NCBI GenBank assembly: GCA_001839685.1
Contig: MLAK01000982.1
Location: 99,520 to 163,519 of the forward strand
DNA from: Tritrichomonas foetus
Taxonomy: Eukaryota; Parabasalia; Tritrichomonadida; Tritrichomonadidae
Direction: 5' to 3'
DNA length: 64,000 nucleotides
Shown here piece after piece: positions 44,140 through 53,914 of this stretch (the stretch's first letter is position 1; the number at the start of each line of letters is the position of its first letter). The notes under the pieces are model-generated. The model searched no databases. It was not told the origin of the DNA and was given only the letters and a program-made list of their open reading frames with translations. Position numbers and translations under genes: made by a program.

Positions 44140-44796
44140 CAAAAATGAGATCAATAGAGAAGCTGTAAATGTGCAAATCAGCTTTATCACAATAGTTAAT
44201 AGTAGTGGTTATTTTTTTTATGTTATCATCATAATGACATTTTGAATGAATGATTTTTCTCTGCTTTCAGGCTTAACATGAAAGGATAAAGCGAAATTAA
44301 AAAGAAATCAATTTTCTATTCATGATTGAATGATGTATTCAATTTTTCTCAATAACTCAAAATGACTTTGACTATAATTCCTGATACATATTTCATCTTA
44401 TATGGATCTAAATATCGAATTAATTTTCTTGTCATATCATCATTCAAGTGAATATTGAAAAAGTTTTTAAAATATTGAAAAAATTGTGACAATTAATGAT
44501 GACTTCACAAATAAAAAAATAAAGTAATTTTCATATAAAGGGGAATGGTCCCTATTCGCTTCATGGAGAATATTTTTACCAGAAAAAACATTTTTTGAAT
44601 TCATCGGAAGACATCAAATTCTTTCGAAATAGCCTTTTTTGTCCTCAATTTATTCTAATATGCCTCGATTGTAAATACAAAAATACCAAACAAACCAGTC
44701 AAACTTTTCTAAACCCTTAGTCAAAATCAATTTTATTCAACATCATTATTTCAAAAATTGAGAACATTCTATTGATAACCGTTTCACCATTGTCAA

Positions 44797-46002
44797 ATGT
44801 TTTTAGCTCTCGCTGCTCTTGCGTCTGCTGCATTAAAACCTATTCTTTTTGTTCATGGACATGGTGGCGTCAAAACATACGCCAATGTTACAGTTGGTAA
44901 CAAGTGCCAAACCTACAAAAAACAACAATTCCAGGCTTGGCCAGTTGACGAAGAAACAGCTAAGAAAGAAGTTGAATGCATTACCTTTGCTTTAGAAGCA
45001 TCTACAAACACAACAGATAACTCAACAATTCACCACAGTGGTGTTCATATCGAATTAGGTGGATTATCTGATATGGATGTCTTCCAACCAATTCTTCCAT
45101 TCCTCGAACAAAAAGGATACGTCAGAGAAAAAACACTCTTCGGATTTTCATATGATTGGACACTTTACCCAGCCGGAACACCAAACCTCATTTCCGATTT
45201 CATGGCTCAAGTTGAAACAATCCGCGACCAAGCTGACGAAAAGGTTATTGTTGTTGCCCACTCCCTCGGAGCACACGTCATTGATTACATTATGACAGCA
45301 GAATCTAAATGGTTCTCCAAGAACATCTTCAGAGTAATCTACAACGCCCCAGCTCTTTACGGATGCTTCGCTCCATTCTCTAACATTCCAAAGAAGAAGT
45401 TCTCATCTCTCACAGGATCTGCAGCTGCAATCATGGCTTCAAAGATGCCATCCCTCCACGCTATGTTCAATAACTATGTTGTCTTCAAAGACCAATATAC
45501 ATTCACAAACACACGCGATGGAAACATCACAGCCGAAAACGTGACAAACTTCCTTAGAAACAAAGATTTCATGCTTTCAGAAGCCACAAGAATCTTCAAA
45601 CAAGTCGAACCAACACTCCAAAGACAGCCATCTAGCCCAGTCGTTCCAACACTCGTTTTATTCAACAGTGGAATCAACACAACAGTTGTTGCTTACGACA
45701 CAGATGACTTCCTTGACGTTTACGGAAAAGGTGATGGTGTTTGCCAAGCCACAGGACCACAATACATGTGCAACAACCTCGATAGAGTTGAATGCGTCGA
45801 CTGGAACCAAACCAACAGCACATTGTGGAACCACAATGGAATGCTTGCTCAAGAAGAAGCCTTCAAGAAAGTTTACGCCTTCGCTAACCCACCAGAAGAC
45901 CTTAGACCACTCATGTACGCACTTATCGCCCTTTGCGTTGTCGCTTTCATTGCTCTCATCGCATTAATTGTCCTCATCATCATCTGCAAGAGGAGAAGCT
46001 AA
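44797..46002 (+). CDS. LCAT-like lipase/acyltransferase with signal peptide and C-terminal anchor
   Basis: 401 residues. The N-terminus MFLALAALASAA is a short signal peptide. An alpha/beta-hydrolase fold of the lecithin:cholesterol acyltransferase type follows: FVHGHGG near 18-24, FGFSYDWTL, nucleophile elbow AHSLG at 154-158 with Ser156, GDGVC near 311-315 for the Asp and NHNGM near 346 for the His. The C-terminus has one membrane span (ALIALCVVAFIALIALI and following) and a basic tail KRRS, so the enzyme should face the lumen or outside. NxT/S sites are many. It probably hydrolyses or transfers acyl chains of phospholipids. C-rich codons suggest strong expression. The stop forms TAAA with the next base. 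Confidence 0.9.
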   Translation: MFLALAALASAALKPILFVHGHGGVKTYANVTVGNKCQTYKKQQFQAWPVDEETAKKEVECITFALEASTNTTDNSTIHHSGVHIELGGLSDMDVFQPILPFLEQKGYVREKTLFGFSYDWTLYPAGTPNLISDFMAQVETIRDQADEKVIVVAHSLGAHVIDYIMTAESKWFSKNIFRVIYNAPALYGCFAPFSNIPKKKFSSLTGSAAAIMASKMPSLHAMFNNYVVFKDQYTFTNTRDGNITAENVTNFLRNKDFMLSEATRIFKQVEPTLQRQPSSPVVPTLVLFNSGINTTVVAYDTDDFLDVYGKGDGVCQATGPQYMCNNLDRVECVDWNQTNSTLWNHNGMLAQEEAFKKVYAFANPPEDLRPLMYALIALCVVAFIALIALIVLIIICKRRS

Positions 46003-46003
46003 A
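46000..46003 (+). promoter_or_regulatory. TAAA signal overlapping the stop of the LCAT-like gene
   Basis: The stop codon plus the next A reads TAAA, the parabasalid-type polyadenylation signal. Role inferred by analogy. Confidence 0.45.
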
Positions 46004-46147
46004 TCATTTAATTCTTTCTCGACTAAAAGAAAGCCTGACAAATCGATTTTTCCCTTTTTTTTTGATCGTGTTCGCTTTTTGTTAAAGGAACCAAATAAGT
46101 TCTGAAAAAGAAAAAAAGAAAATGAGATTGTCCTTAACGTATGAAAA

Positions 46148-47500
46148 ATGGATGGTGTTCAACTAAAAAAGTTTATGCTTAAAAAAGCCCAAATAGCAAT
46201 AAAAAAACTAGGATCAACGAATAGAGCTCGCTGGGTCATTTTCAGTCCTTTCGATGAAATTACTCCTTCTCAATTTTCTTCCCAAATCCAAAAATTCGAT
46301 GTTACTTTAAACCCTGCAGAAGTGTTCGGTATTTGGAAATTATGCGGCATCAAGAATCGAGTCATGAAATACGAAGATTTTGTAAAATTTTTATATTTTG
46401 AAATGCCTCCTTCTGCCTTTGATGCGGACTCATACTTCCAGTTTTATGAACTCGTCAAGTCAAGGAAACATCTCCTCCTGCCACGCTTTGTTGGATGCGA
46501 TCCTGAGTCGACCGGTTTTATCAAAATCACCGATTTTTTCGACATTATGCATGCTTTGATTCCGCAGAGCACCGATATCGAAATTAGCATCTTAAGCCAA
46601 AATTATGACTCCCAAGTCGATGGAACGCTGAATTATTATTTGATGATGTCTGATTTCAATTCTTCTAACAAGATTAACCCGCCTAAACATACTTTTAAGG
46701 AAAATGCGCTCGTTTTTTCGGAAAACACAATTCCTCCGCCGAATGTCAGATTCCCTGGATATGGTGGACGGGGGCCACTTGATCCGGAAGTATTTCTTGA
46801 GGCAAACCGCCCAAAAATGAGACGAAACTCCTTTTCTGAATTAGAAATTAGACCACTAAGTGTCAACACTGCTCCGCCACAAATCGAAGTGAAAAGTATT
46901 CCAAAAACGCCACAAAGAAATGAGATCAGAGCTGAATCCAGAATACCGCGCATTCAAACCACGATGGAGGCCATCATCCAAGCGAAGCAGAGGCTCGCAA
47001 ACTCAATTTCAAAACTCGGAAGTGCCCAGGAATTCTTTGGAAGGTGGCAAAACGGTTCCCTGATTGGCGCCGAAGAGATTCACAACGGAATTCTGGCAGA
47101 AAGCCAGTATGATTTCTCGTTAGAATTACTTTATATGCTAATGCAAAACAATGGTGGACCTTTCACAATGAGCGAATTCGTTTCATTGATTTCAGACGCG
47201 GAAGCGTGGAAATCGCAAAAAGTCGATTTTAACAAATTAAGGAAAGATACAGAAGAAGATGTTGTTTTGACGAGAATAGCTCAAAGAACAGCTGGAACTC
47301 AATGGGAAGAGGCAGTTTATGATGCTGTGTCAGCACAAACTTTTGTCGAGGGTTTAATGAAAGTAAAAGTGTACATAAATACGAATAATGTTTTGAGTTT
47401 GTATGACAGACTTGGAACAAATGGCCTAATTAATGCCATTAAAGAAAAGGCGAGATCATTAATGGTTGGTGAAGCAGGAAAGAATCCATGTGAAGACTGA
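46148..47500 (+). CDS. degenerate EF-hand-like protein with internal duplication
   Basis: 450 residues, following the LCAT-like gene by only 145 bases. The N-terminal part (AQIAIKKLGSTNRARW to YEDFVKFLYF) and a second part near residues 275-365 (AKQRLANSISKLGSAQEFF to MSEFVSLISDAE) share the same spacing of hydrophobic residues and KLGS, which suggests duplicated paired EF-hand units. The loops lack the normal run of Asp/Asn/Glu calcium ligands; the best is DPESTGFIKITDF near 120. A Pro-rich linker joins the halves. Calcium binding is therefore doubtful; a helical scaffold, possibly ciliary, is a guess. No close family is recognised. Confidence 0.8.
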   Translation: MDGVQLKKFMLKKAQIAIKKLGSTNRARWVIFSPFDEITPSQFSSQIQKFDVTLNPAEVFGIWKLCGIKNRVMKYEDFVKFLYFEMPPSAFDADSYFQFYELVKSRKHLLLPRFVGCDPESTGFIKITDFFDIMHALIPQSTDIEISILSQNYDSQVDGTLNYYLMMSDFNSSNKINPPKHTFKENALVFSENTIPPPNVRFPGYGGRGPLDPEVFLEANRPKMRRNSFSELEIRPLSVNTAPPQIEVKSIPKTPQRNEIRAESRIPRIQTTMEAIIQAKQRLANSISKLGSAQEFFGRWQNGSLIGAEEIHNGILAESQYDFSLELLYMLMQNNGGPFTMSEFVSLISDAEAWKSQKVDFNKLRKDTEEDVVLTRIAQRTAGTQWEEAVYDAVSAQTFVEGLMKVKVYINTNNVLSLYDRLGTNGLINAIKEKARSLMVGEAGKNPCED

Positions 47501-47967
47501 AGGAAGAAAAAAAAGTCATTATAAAATAACCATGTTTATTATTCGTCCCGGCTTGGAATGTTTGTTTATCCGGTAAATAAAAAGAATATTTCACGTTTTT
47601 CTCTCTTTTGATATCAAAAATCACAATTTTAAAAAATAATTGGAATCAGAATGAAAGAAAATTGGCATTCTATTCTTGAGTAAGAAAAATTGATTTTTTA
47701 ATTTCTTCAGTCATAAACATATTTGGGAGAAATATGTTCTCGCATTTCGTAACAAAAACGATACTCTCAATTTTTTCAAAACAACCTTTCAATTAATTAT
47801 ATCATCAAAAATTCACCTTAACTATTCACCTAAATCTTTTAGCCTATTCAATTTTTTCAATGATTTCTTATCAACCCATTAATCAAAATTTCACCATTTA
47901 TCTCATTTTCTAAGATTACTATACAATTTTTTCAATACTATTTGATTTAATTAAGATTGGAATTAAA
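47501..47967. other. intergenic, nothing recognised
   Basis: AT-rich spacer between two plus-strand genes; no motif is seen beyond T-rich runs. Confidence 0.5.
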
Positions 47968-49563
47968 ATGTCTCTTGAGCAATCCAAATTCTTGAGCACT
48001 GTCGAAGAACCAGTCATTATTGATGCACCCGAAGAAAACTCTTACTCACGTCTCAAACGTCTCGGCAACATGGACAACGAACAAGTTCGAAAAAGCGTAT
48101 ACGATGTGAAATCCGCCGAAAAACCCAAACAAAAGTCATTTCTTCCGATAATTTGCGTTATTATTTTCTCGATAGTTTATTTATGCCCGATAATGACCAA
48201 AACGCCGACAGCGCATTCATGCCTCGCAATATTAATAACTGCCGCATTTTGTTGGGGCACAGAGCTTGTCCCGTCCTACGCAACAGCATATTTGATACCG
48301 GCCGCCTGCGTTTGGCTTCGCGTTGGCTATGATGCAGAATCCGGCACGCGAATTAAGGCATCAGTTCTAGCGACACGTCTGGCTAACAAATTCATGGATC
48401 CAATCATTTTCGTGTTTTTAGGATCATTGACAATTAGTGCTGCTTTAACAAAGCTCGAAATTACTGACCGAGTGTCCCAATTTCTACTGTCCCACATTTC
48501 ACCTAAACCGCGCGTTGTTTTATTGGCCTTAATGATTCTCAACTTTTGTATTGCTGCATTCCTTTCAAATGTCGCATCAACAACCCTTGTTCTGACTTTT
48601 TCACTGCCAATCATTCGCTCGCTCGATCCTGATGATAAATTCATTAATGCAATCCTGTTTGGACTTGCGTGGAGTGGAAATGCTGGTGGAATGCCAACAA
48701 CAATAAGTTCTCCGCAAAACATTTTAGCTATTAAATATATCAATGATAAAAGTGCCACGCCAATTTCATTCATACAATGGATGGGGTTTGCCGCTCCAAC
48801 ATCTTTCATTCTCCTCATTGTCGATTGGATTTATTTAATCATTTTATATAAGCCAAAAAGCGACAAACTTGATACATCATCAGGACAAATTGAATTCAAA
48901 CCGTGGTCATTTAATCATACAATGGCAGTAATTACTACTATTGTGACTATCGTCATGTGGGCACTTAATGAGACTTTTTCTTACGCATTGGGCCATGTTG
49001 GCATAACTTCACTTATTCCAGTGATGGTATTCTTCAGCATTGGAATACTTGATTCTCATGATTTTGGATCATTACGATGGTCTACACTTGTCCTTATGGG
49101 TGGTGGTCTTGCTTTAGGTGAAGCAATGACAGTAAGTGGGTTGTTAGATATTATTGCTGATACAATTTCGAATGGTTTGAGTGGTATTTCAATCTGGGTT
49201 GTTTTAATCATTATTATGTTGATTGAAGCGATTCTTACTTCAGTAATTAATCATACAAGTGCTGCAGCAATCCTTTTCCCTGTCTTACAAGTGATTGGTG
49301 ATTCTTTACATCATCCTACCGTCCTTTTAACCATGTCTGCAATGATGATCAGTTGTGCCCAGCTTTTCCATATTTCATCTTTTCCAAATGCTCTCATTTC
49401 AGGCGTTCAGAGGCACATGAGAATGGACCCATCTAAGCTAACAAGTGAGTCTTTCTTGAATGGAAAGGACTTCTTTCTCGTTGGCTGGCCAACTGTGATT
49501 GCTGGAATTCTCATCCTTGCAAGTGTGGGATATGGAATCGTACTTGCAATGAAATTTGAGTGA
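47968..49563 (+). CDS. DASS/SLC13-type anion transporter, PHO87/90/91-like
   Basis: 531 residues with a soluble N-terminal 70 residues and about eleven to twelve hydrophobic spans. The two inverted halves of the divalent anion:sodium symporter fold show: SNVASTTL and later SPQN in the first, INHTSAAAILFPVL in the second. GTELVPSYATAYLIP is typical of the phosphate-carrying PHO87/PHO91 subgroup, though phosphate rather than dicarboxylate or sulfate as substrate is only inferred. An SPX domain, found in the yeast proteins, is absent. It should move an anion with sodium or protons across the plasma or an internal membrane. Confidence 0.88.
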   Translation: MSLEQSKFLSTVEEPVIIDAPEENSYSRLKRLGNMDNEQVRKSVYDVKSAEKPKQKSFLPIICVIIFSIVYLCPIMTKTPTAHSCLAILITAAFCWGTELVPSYATAYLIPAACVWLRVGYDAESGTRIKASVLATRLANKFMDPIIFVFLGSLTISAALTKLEITDRVSQFLLSHISPKPRVVLLALMILNFCIAAFLSNVASTTLVLTFSLPIIRSLDPDDKFINAILFGLAWSGNAGGMPTTISSPQNILAIKYINDKSATPISFIQWMGFAAPTSFILLIVDWIYLIILYKPKSDKLDTSSGQIEFKPWSFNHTMAVITTIVTIVMWALNETFSYALGHVGITSLIPVMVFFSIGILDSHDFGSLRWSTLVLMGGGLALGEAMTVSGLLDIIADTISNGLSGISIWVVLIIIMLIEAILTSVINHTSAAAILFPVLQVIGDSLHHPTVLLTMSAMMISCAQLFHISSFPNALISGVQRHMRMDPSKLTSESFLNGKDFFLVGWPTVIAGILILASVGYGIVLAMKFE

Positions 49564-49979
49564 GTTTTCATATCATTACCAAAATTCATTATTTTTATTA
49601 TTTTGCATTTTCTGAATGACAATTTAATATGCTTTTCATACATTAATCATACATTACTCTATGATATCTTCAATATTTTTTTGTTATGTATCATATTATC
49701 TATCGTAAACTATTATCTATATATAACATATATTTATTTTTTTCATTTTGATACTGTCTTTTTCTTTCGATTGATGGTCTATTTGCCGATGGAGATATAT
49801 GTATTCTGCTTTTTACAAGTCCTAAATCGTGAATTAATCATTCATTTATATAAAGATTGTCTTTTTATAAAAAAATTATGTTTCCTGTGTTAAAAAAGCA
49901 ATAAAGGAAAAAACAGAAAAAAAGAGAAAAGTAGGGTTTTGCATTTCAAAATCATATTTAATAAAAGGATGACAGTGTC
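49564..49979. other. intergenic between convergent genes, nothing recognised
   Basis: Very T-rich; the plus-strand frame 49603-49893 is Phe/Tyr/Leu-rich noise. Confidence 0.5.
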
Positions 49980-51410
49980 TCATTTGCGGCCAAAAATCCT
50001 GATGACTCCATCAGCGCCGCCAGAAGCGAAATATTTGTGTGTGTTGGAAGGAAGCGTTGCTGCCACGCAGAGACCCGCCTCGCCGTATTTCTCCCTATGG
50101 TGAGCGTCAGCCGAAACCACTTCCAGTGACTTCGAGCGCCACACTCTGATCGTCTTGTCTGCGCTAGTCGTCACTAGGAAGGCGAGGCCAGGCACAAGCG
50201 CCATTCCAGATGTGTATCCTTCGTGTGCAACAAAGCTATTGGCAACCGTATTGGCGGTTATATTGAAAATATTAATGTTTTTGTTTTCGCAAGCGATAAA
50301 CATTTGGTCGGGTGAATATGATGGACACATTGAAACAACATGTGATGTGAAATTATATGATCCAACTTTTTGTCTTTCCTTAAAAATATGAATATTCCCA
50401 TCTACGCAACCTACAATGAAAGTTGTACCATCTGAATTAAAGGATACTACTGAAGGTCCCTCTGGAATCGAAATAGAAGATGAATCATTTGTCTGACTAT
50501 CAAAAAGTCGAATGGTCTTATCGGCCGACGCCGATACAAAAAATGGTGAATTTTCATGAGTAGCAATTGACCATACAGCATCTTTATGATCTGTACTTAG
50601 ATGGGTTAAATGATGGTCGACTTTCCCATGGATTTCCATAAGCGTTCCTTTTGTCTCCACAAAGTCCCACACACATATCTGTCCATTAATATCTCCACTG
50701 ATGAGGCTGTTCTGCCTGGCAGCGATCGACAAAACAGGTCCGTTGTGGCCACGAAGCGACATGATTTGAATTGGGTTCTTTCTGGCCTTCCCTCGTTTTG
50801 GCGGGTCCAAATTCGTAACACGAACGGTGCCGTCGTCCGAGCCTGTAGCGATATAAGCGAGCGTTGGATGAAAAGTGACGCACCTTATACAATCGAGGTG
50901 CTGAGTGAGCGACCATTTAAGGGAGAATTCGAATGGGGCTGTATCGGAAGGTTCTGTTGAATCTGCGGCTGCTGCTTTTGTTTCTGTATTTTCTGGTTCG
51001 ACTGGAGGCGCTGACGTTGAAGAAGACGAAGAAGCAGCGGCTGATTTATGTCCACCGCGCCTCTTCTTACCGCCTTTGGTGACCTTCTTTCCCTTCGCGG
51101 TCGATACAGGGAAAGACGGGGCGGTTTCTGTCGCTGTCGTTTGTTGAGTTTCTTCACTTTCTTGAGAAGGTAAAACGATAGGCGCTAAATTTTGTAATAT
51201 ATTCTGTCGTTCGGATGGAGGCGCATCGGCAGCCTTTCTTAAAGTACGAAGCTGATTGAGGAGTGAGTCTTTCGTGGATGGCCACTGCTCTTGCTCTTGT
51301 TTGAGCGCGGCAATTCTTGACAGAAAGGCAACTTTGTCTGCCTCCCATTCTGCTTCTTTTCGTTTCATCTCGGCGATTTGTTCTTGGAGCGATGTGATGG
51401 TAACAAGCAT
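49980..51410 (-). CDS. striatin-like WD40 protein
   Basis: 476 residues. Residues 1-60 are coiled coil with AEWEADKVAFLSRIAALKQE, close in pattern to the WExExAxLxxRIAxLQ helix of striatin that binds PP2A and dimerises. A disordered basic Ser/Ala/Lys-rich linker follows. Residues about 155-476 form a WD40 propeller of about seven blades: HLDCIRCVTFHPTLAYIATG, GSDDGTVRV, LRGHNGPVLS, GDINGQICVWD, SADKTIRLF, TSADKTIRVW and a final SGGADGVIRIFG. Striatin is the scaffold of the STRIPAK phosphatase-kinase complex that acts in signalling and the cytoskeleton. The linker calmodulin site is not evident. The gene has higher GC than its neighbours. An initiator-like TTCATTAA is 9 bases before the ATG. 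Confidence 0.78.
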   Translation of the reverse strand: MLVTITSLQEQIAEMKRKEAEWEADKVAFLSRIAALKQEQEQWPSTKDSLLNQLRTLRKAADAPPSERQNILQNLAPIVLPSQESEETQQTTATETAPSFPVSTAKGKKVTKGGKKRRGGHKSAAASSSSSTSAPPVEPENTETKAAAADSTEPSDTAPFEFSLKWSLTQHLDCIRCVTFHPTLAYIATGSDDGTVRVTNLDPPKRGKARKNPIQIMSLRGHNGPVLSIAARQNSLISGDINGQICVWDFVETKGTLMEIHGKVDHHLTHLSTDHKDAVWSIATHENSPFFVSASADKTIRLFDSQTNDSSSISIPEGPSVVSFNSDGTTFIVGCVDGNIHIFKERQKVGSYNFTSHVVSMCPSYSPDQMFIACENKNINIFNITANTVANSFVAHEGYTSGMALVPGLAFLVTTSADKTIRVWRSKSLEVVSADAHHREKYGEAGLCVAATLPSNTHKYFASGGADGVIRIFGRK

Positions 51411-51868
51411 TTTAATGAAAGTATCTAAAACTCTATTCTTTTTTAAAAAATTGACCTTTGAATTTTATGAAGGTGAATTTAACAGTTTTTTCATTTCAAA
51501 TTTCATGTTTTATTTATGATTCTGTTTATTTACATCATATCTTCATCTCATAAGAATTATCATTAAGTATTTGAAACACATATTTTATAAAGCCATAAAT
51601 ATGAACAGTTTATTCCTGGAATGACAATTTCTGATGACAAAAGGATTTACATTCAATTTTTAAAAAATTCTTTTTACATCTGGCACAAAAATCATTGGTT
51701 AATGAACTATAAATTTTAAAGGCTATCTTATCCTATTGATTTATTTTATATTTATGAAAAAATGAAGGAAATGCATTGTAAAAAAGCGTATTATTATTAT
51801 ACTATAATGAGAATATATAGAATTTTAGTTTAATAAACAAATCTAAAAAATAAATGTTTTGTGAACAT
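51411..51868. other. intergenic, nothing recognised
   Basis: AT-rich spacer between two minus-strand genes; it includes the striatin-like promoter. Confidence 0.5.
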
Positions 51869-53191
51869 TCAATGATTCTTCTGATAATGGGAGTTTTGTG
51901 CATGTGCTTTAATTTTCTGTTCTATGTCCTCTTTTGTTGCTTCCAGATTTTCTTCATACGCCTTCTTTGCGATCAATTTGACTGTATCCTCAGATAGTCC
52001 GTAGTTGTGAAGTTCAACCATACCCGGTTTAACGATTAGCTCTTTCTTCTGTCTTTCTTCTTCAGCCTTTCTCTTCTTTTCTTCTTCTTTCTTCTTTCTC
52101 TCTTCTTCTGCTTTCTTTTTCTCTTCTAAGGATCTCTTCTTCTTCTCTTCTTCTTTTCTCTTCTGCTCGATAGCTCTCTTCTTTTCGTTTTCTTTTTGTA
52201 TGAGAAACTCTGCCAATGTGTCTTTATTTGCAAATGAGTCATAATTGCGTTTCATAAAAGTAATTTCGGGTGGTTTTAATGAAGCAGTGCTGTATGGTTT
52301 ATTTCTCTTGACAGGTTCAGGCTGATTATTTTGCTGCTGTGTTGTTTCTTTTACAGGCATTGATTCAGGTTCTTTTTTATTTTCTGTTTGACTTGCGTTG
52401 TTTGGCACAGCTTCGCTTTCCTTGGTTTCATTTTTCACTTCTTCGCTTTTTTGAGGATTTGTAAGATTAATTATGGTGCTTTGATTTGCATTTGATGCAA
52501 ATGTAGTATTTCCACCTGCAGCATTTTTTGCTGCAAACGGGTTTGATATAGGATTGGCTCCTCCTGCTGCTGTGCCTGCTGGTGCGCCAAAGCCACCTTG
52601 TGGTGCGCCAAAACCCCCTTGTGGTGCTCCAAAACCTCCTTGAGGTGCGCCAAAGCCACCTTGTCCAAAAAGTGGTTGTCCTGAAGTTGCGCTGCTGGAA
52701 CCGAAAGGATTGTTTGCTGTCTTATTGAACGGGTTTGCTTGTGGCTGAGATGCTGGAATAGAAGCAATTGACTGAGCGGAAGGACTAAACCAATTATCGG
52801 GAGGAGGGGGAATTGGTTTTAATTTATTTGGATCCTCTTGTGGCTCTGCAGTTTTCGATGTTGTGGCTTCGTTAGGCTGAGATGCTGGTAAAGGATTTTG
52901 ATTTGCAGTATTGGCGAATGGATTTGACGATGCGGGATTTGATAAAGATGCGCTTTGATTTGCAGTGTTGGCGAATGGGTTTGATACTGTGGGATTTGAT
53001 AAAGATGCGTTTTGATTTGCAGTGTTGGCGAATGGGTTTGACATTGAAGTGTTTGAAAATATAGGAGTGGAATTGGGAGGTTTTCCCCAACCAAAATTTG
53101 ATGTGCCTCCATTGTTCGATGAAGTGGATGAAAATAGACTTTTGTTATCAAAGGTTTTTGTGTTGTTATTGCCCCAATTAAGTTGGCTCAT
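51869..53191 (-). CDS. NPF/FG-repeat protein with charged helical C-terminus
   Basis: 440 residues from the ATG at 53191 (MSQLNWGNNN); an upstream TTG at 53224 is rejected. The first half is disordered and Asn/Ser/Pro/Gly-rich. It contains at least six NPF tripeptides, three in tandem 19-residue units (SNPFANTANQ), and FG motifs with four GGFGAP units. NPF binds EH domains in endocytosis; FG repeats mark nucleoporins, where GLFG/FG bind transport receptors. The C-terminal third has a long Lys/Glu/Arg helix (KRKEEEKKKRSLEEKKKAEE) and a small folded-looking end. Either a nucleoporin or an endocytic adaptor is possible. Confidence 0.8.
   Translation of the reverse strand: MSQLNWGNNNTKTFDNKSLFSSTSSNNGGTSNFGWGKPPNSTPIFSNTSMSNPFANTANQNASLSNPTVSNPFANTANQSASLSNPASSNPFANTANQNPLPASQPNEATTSKTAEPQEDPNKLKPIPPPPDNWFSPSAQSIASIPASQPQANPFNKTANNPFGSSSATSGQPLFGQGGFGAPQGGFGAPQGGFGAPQGGFGAPAGTAAGGANPISNPFAAKNAAGGNTTFASNANQSTIINLTNPQKSEEVKNETKESEAVPNNASQTENKKEPESMPVKETTQQQNNQPEPVKRNKPYSTASLKPPEITFMKRNYDSFANKDTLAEFLIQKENEKKRAIEQKRKEEEKKKRSLEEKKKAEEERKKKEEEKKRKAEEERQKKELIVKPGMVELHNYGLSEDTVKLIAKKAYEENLEATKEDIEQKIKAHAQNSHYQKNH
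52590..52670 (-). repeat. GGFGAP-coding tandem repeat
   Basis: Four short units of about 21 bp encode GGFGAPQ. Unequal copies show different third bases, so the repeat is not very recent. Confidence 0.7.
52890..53045 (-). repeat. 57-bp coding tandem repeat
   Basis: About three copies of a 57-bp unit encoding 19-residue SNPFANTANQ-containing repeats. DNA copies are nearly identical, including GTGTTGGCGAATGGGTTTGA on the plus strand. Confidence 0.85.
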
Positions 53192-53359
53192 ATTTCTCGA
53201 TGTCACAAATTCTTGGAATACCAATTTTTCATCTCATATTTCATTAAAATTCATTTCATATCACATTACACAAATTCTGGATAAAAACGTTCTCTTCTGA
53301 ATTTTCTGAGTCTCTTCACTTCACATTGTTTTTCATAACCATTTTCTCTTCACGCTATT

Positions 53360-53902
53360 ATGGAAGGTGCCATTCCAACCAAAGAAAAACTTCAAGAAGC
53401 GCTTAAAGGTGGTATGCAAAAGGCCGACGCTGATGGCGATGGAAAATTATCATCTGAGGAATTTGTGTTGTTCACCAAACAGTTTATGGAGAGTCCTGAT
53501 GAAACCTACCTGAAGAGCTGGTTCAGGGGAATCGATGTCGAAGGAGCAGGGAAGCTGGAATTCAAGCAGGTTGAAGATTGTTTCAAAATGATGCTTGACA
53601 ACTGGGACAGCATCAACGAAGGGAAGCCGCCTCTCGAGATGCTGAAAATATGGTATCGTTCGATGGATGTTAATCGAAACGGACAAGTAAATCTTGATGA
53701 AATGCAAAACTTTTTGATTTCGATTGACAAATCAATGACAACTCAAACAGCTGCAGTAAAACTAAGGAAAATGGATAGGGAAGGTAATAATGATGGCCAA
53801 ATTAATTTTCACGAGTTTTGTCATTCATTTGGTGTTGATGTTAAGAAAGGTGCTGATGCCTTTGATGGAAAGGGAAATTCATCCTGCTGTATTTTAATAT
53901 AA
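53360..53902 (+). CDS. EF-hand calcium sensor with C-terminal lipidation motif
   Basis: 180 residues with four EF-hand positions. Loop 1 DADGDGKLSSEE is canonical. Loop 2 DVEGAGKLEFKQ is weakened. Loop 3 DVNRNGQVNLDE is good. Loop 4 DREGNNDGQINFHE has an inserted residue. It is calmodulin-superfamily but not calmodulin. The C-terminus GNSSCCILI ends in a CaaX-like CILI with an adjacent Cys, so prenylation (and perhaps palmitoylation) could hold it at membranes, like the Ras protein in this window. The start is 168 bases from the divergent NPF/FG gene. The stop forms TAAA with the following base and is followed directly by an 11-bp tandem repeat. Confidence 0.93.
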   Translation: MEGAIPTKEKLQEALKGGMQKADADGDGKLSSEEFVLFTKQFMESPDETYLKSWFRGIDVEGAGKLEFKQVEDCFKMMLDNWDSINEGKPPLEMLKIWYRSMDVNRNGQVNLDEMQNFLISIDKSMTTQTAAVKLRKMDREGNNDGQINFHEFCHSFGVDVKKGADAFDGKGNSSCCILI

Positions 53903-53903
53903 A
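53900..53903 (+). promoter_or_regulatory. TAAA signal overlapping the stop of the EF-hand gene
   Basis: The stop codon plus the next A reads TAAA. Role as polyadenylation signal inferred from Trichomonas. Confidence 0.45.
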
Positions 53904-53914
53904 TGGATTATCTA

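Larger units (their letters stand above)
43159..44796. other. 1.6-kb gene-free region with two perfect palindromes
   Basis: Spacer between the divergent INCENP-like and LCAT-like genes. It carries perfect palindromes at 43815-43838 and 44108-44139 and no convincing reading frame. Confidence 0.6.

Noticed and set aside
53192..53224. TTG start of the NPF/FG protein
   Set aside because: The first ATG is 53191; no reason to assume a TTG start.
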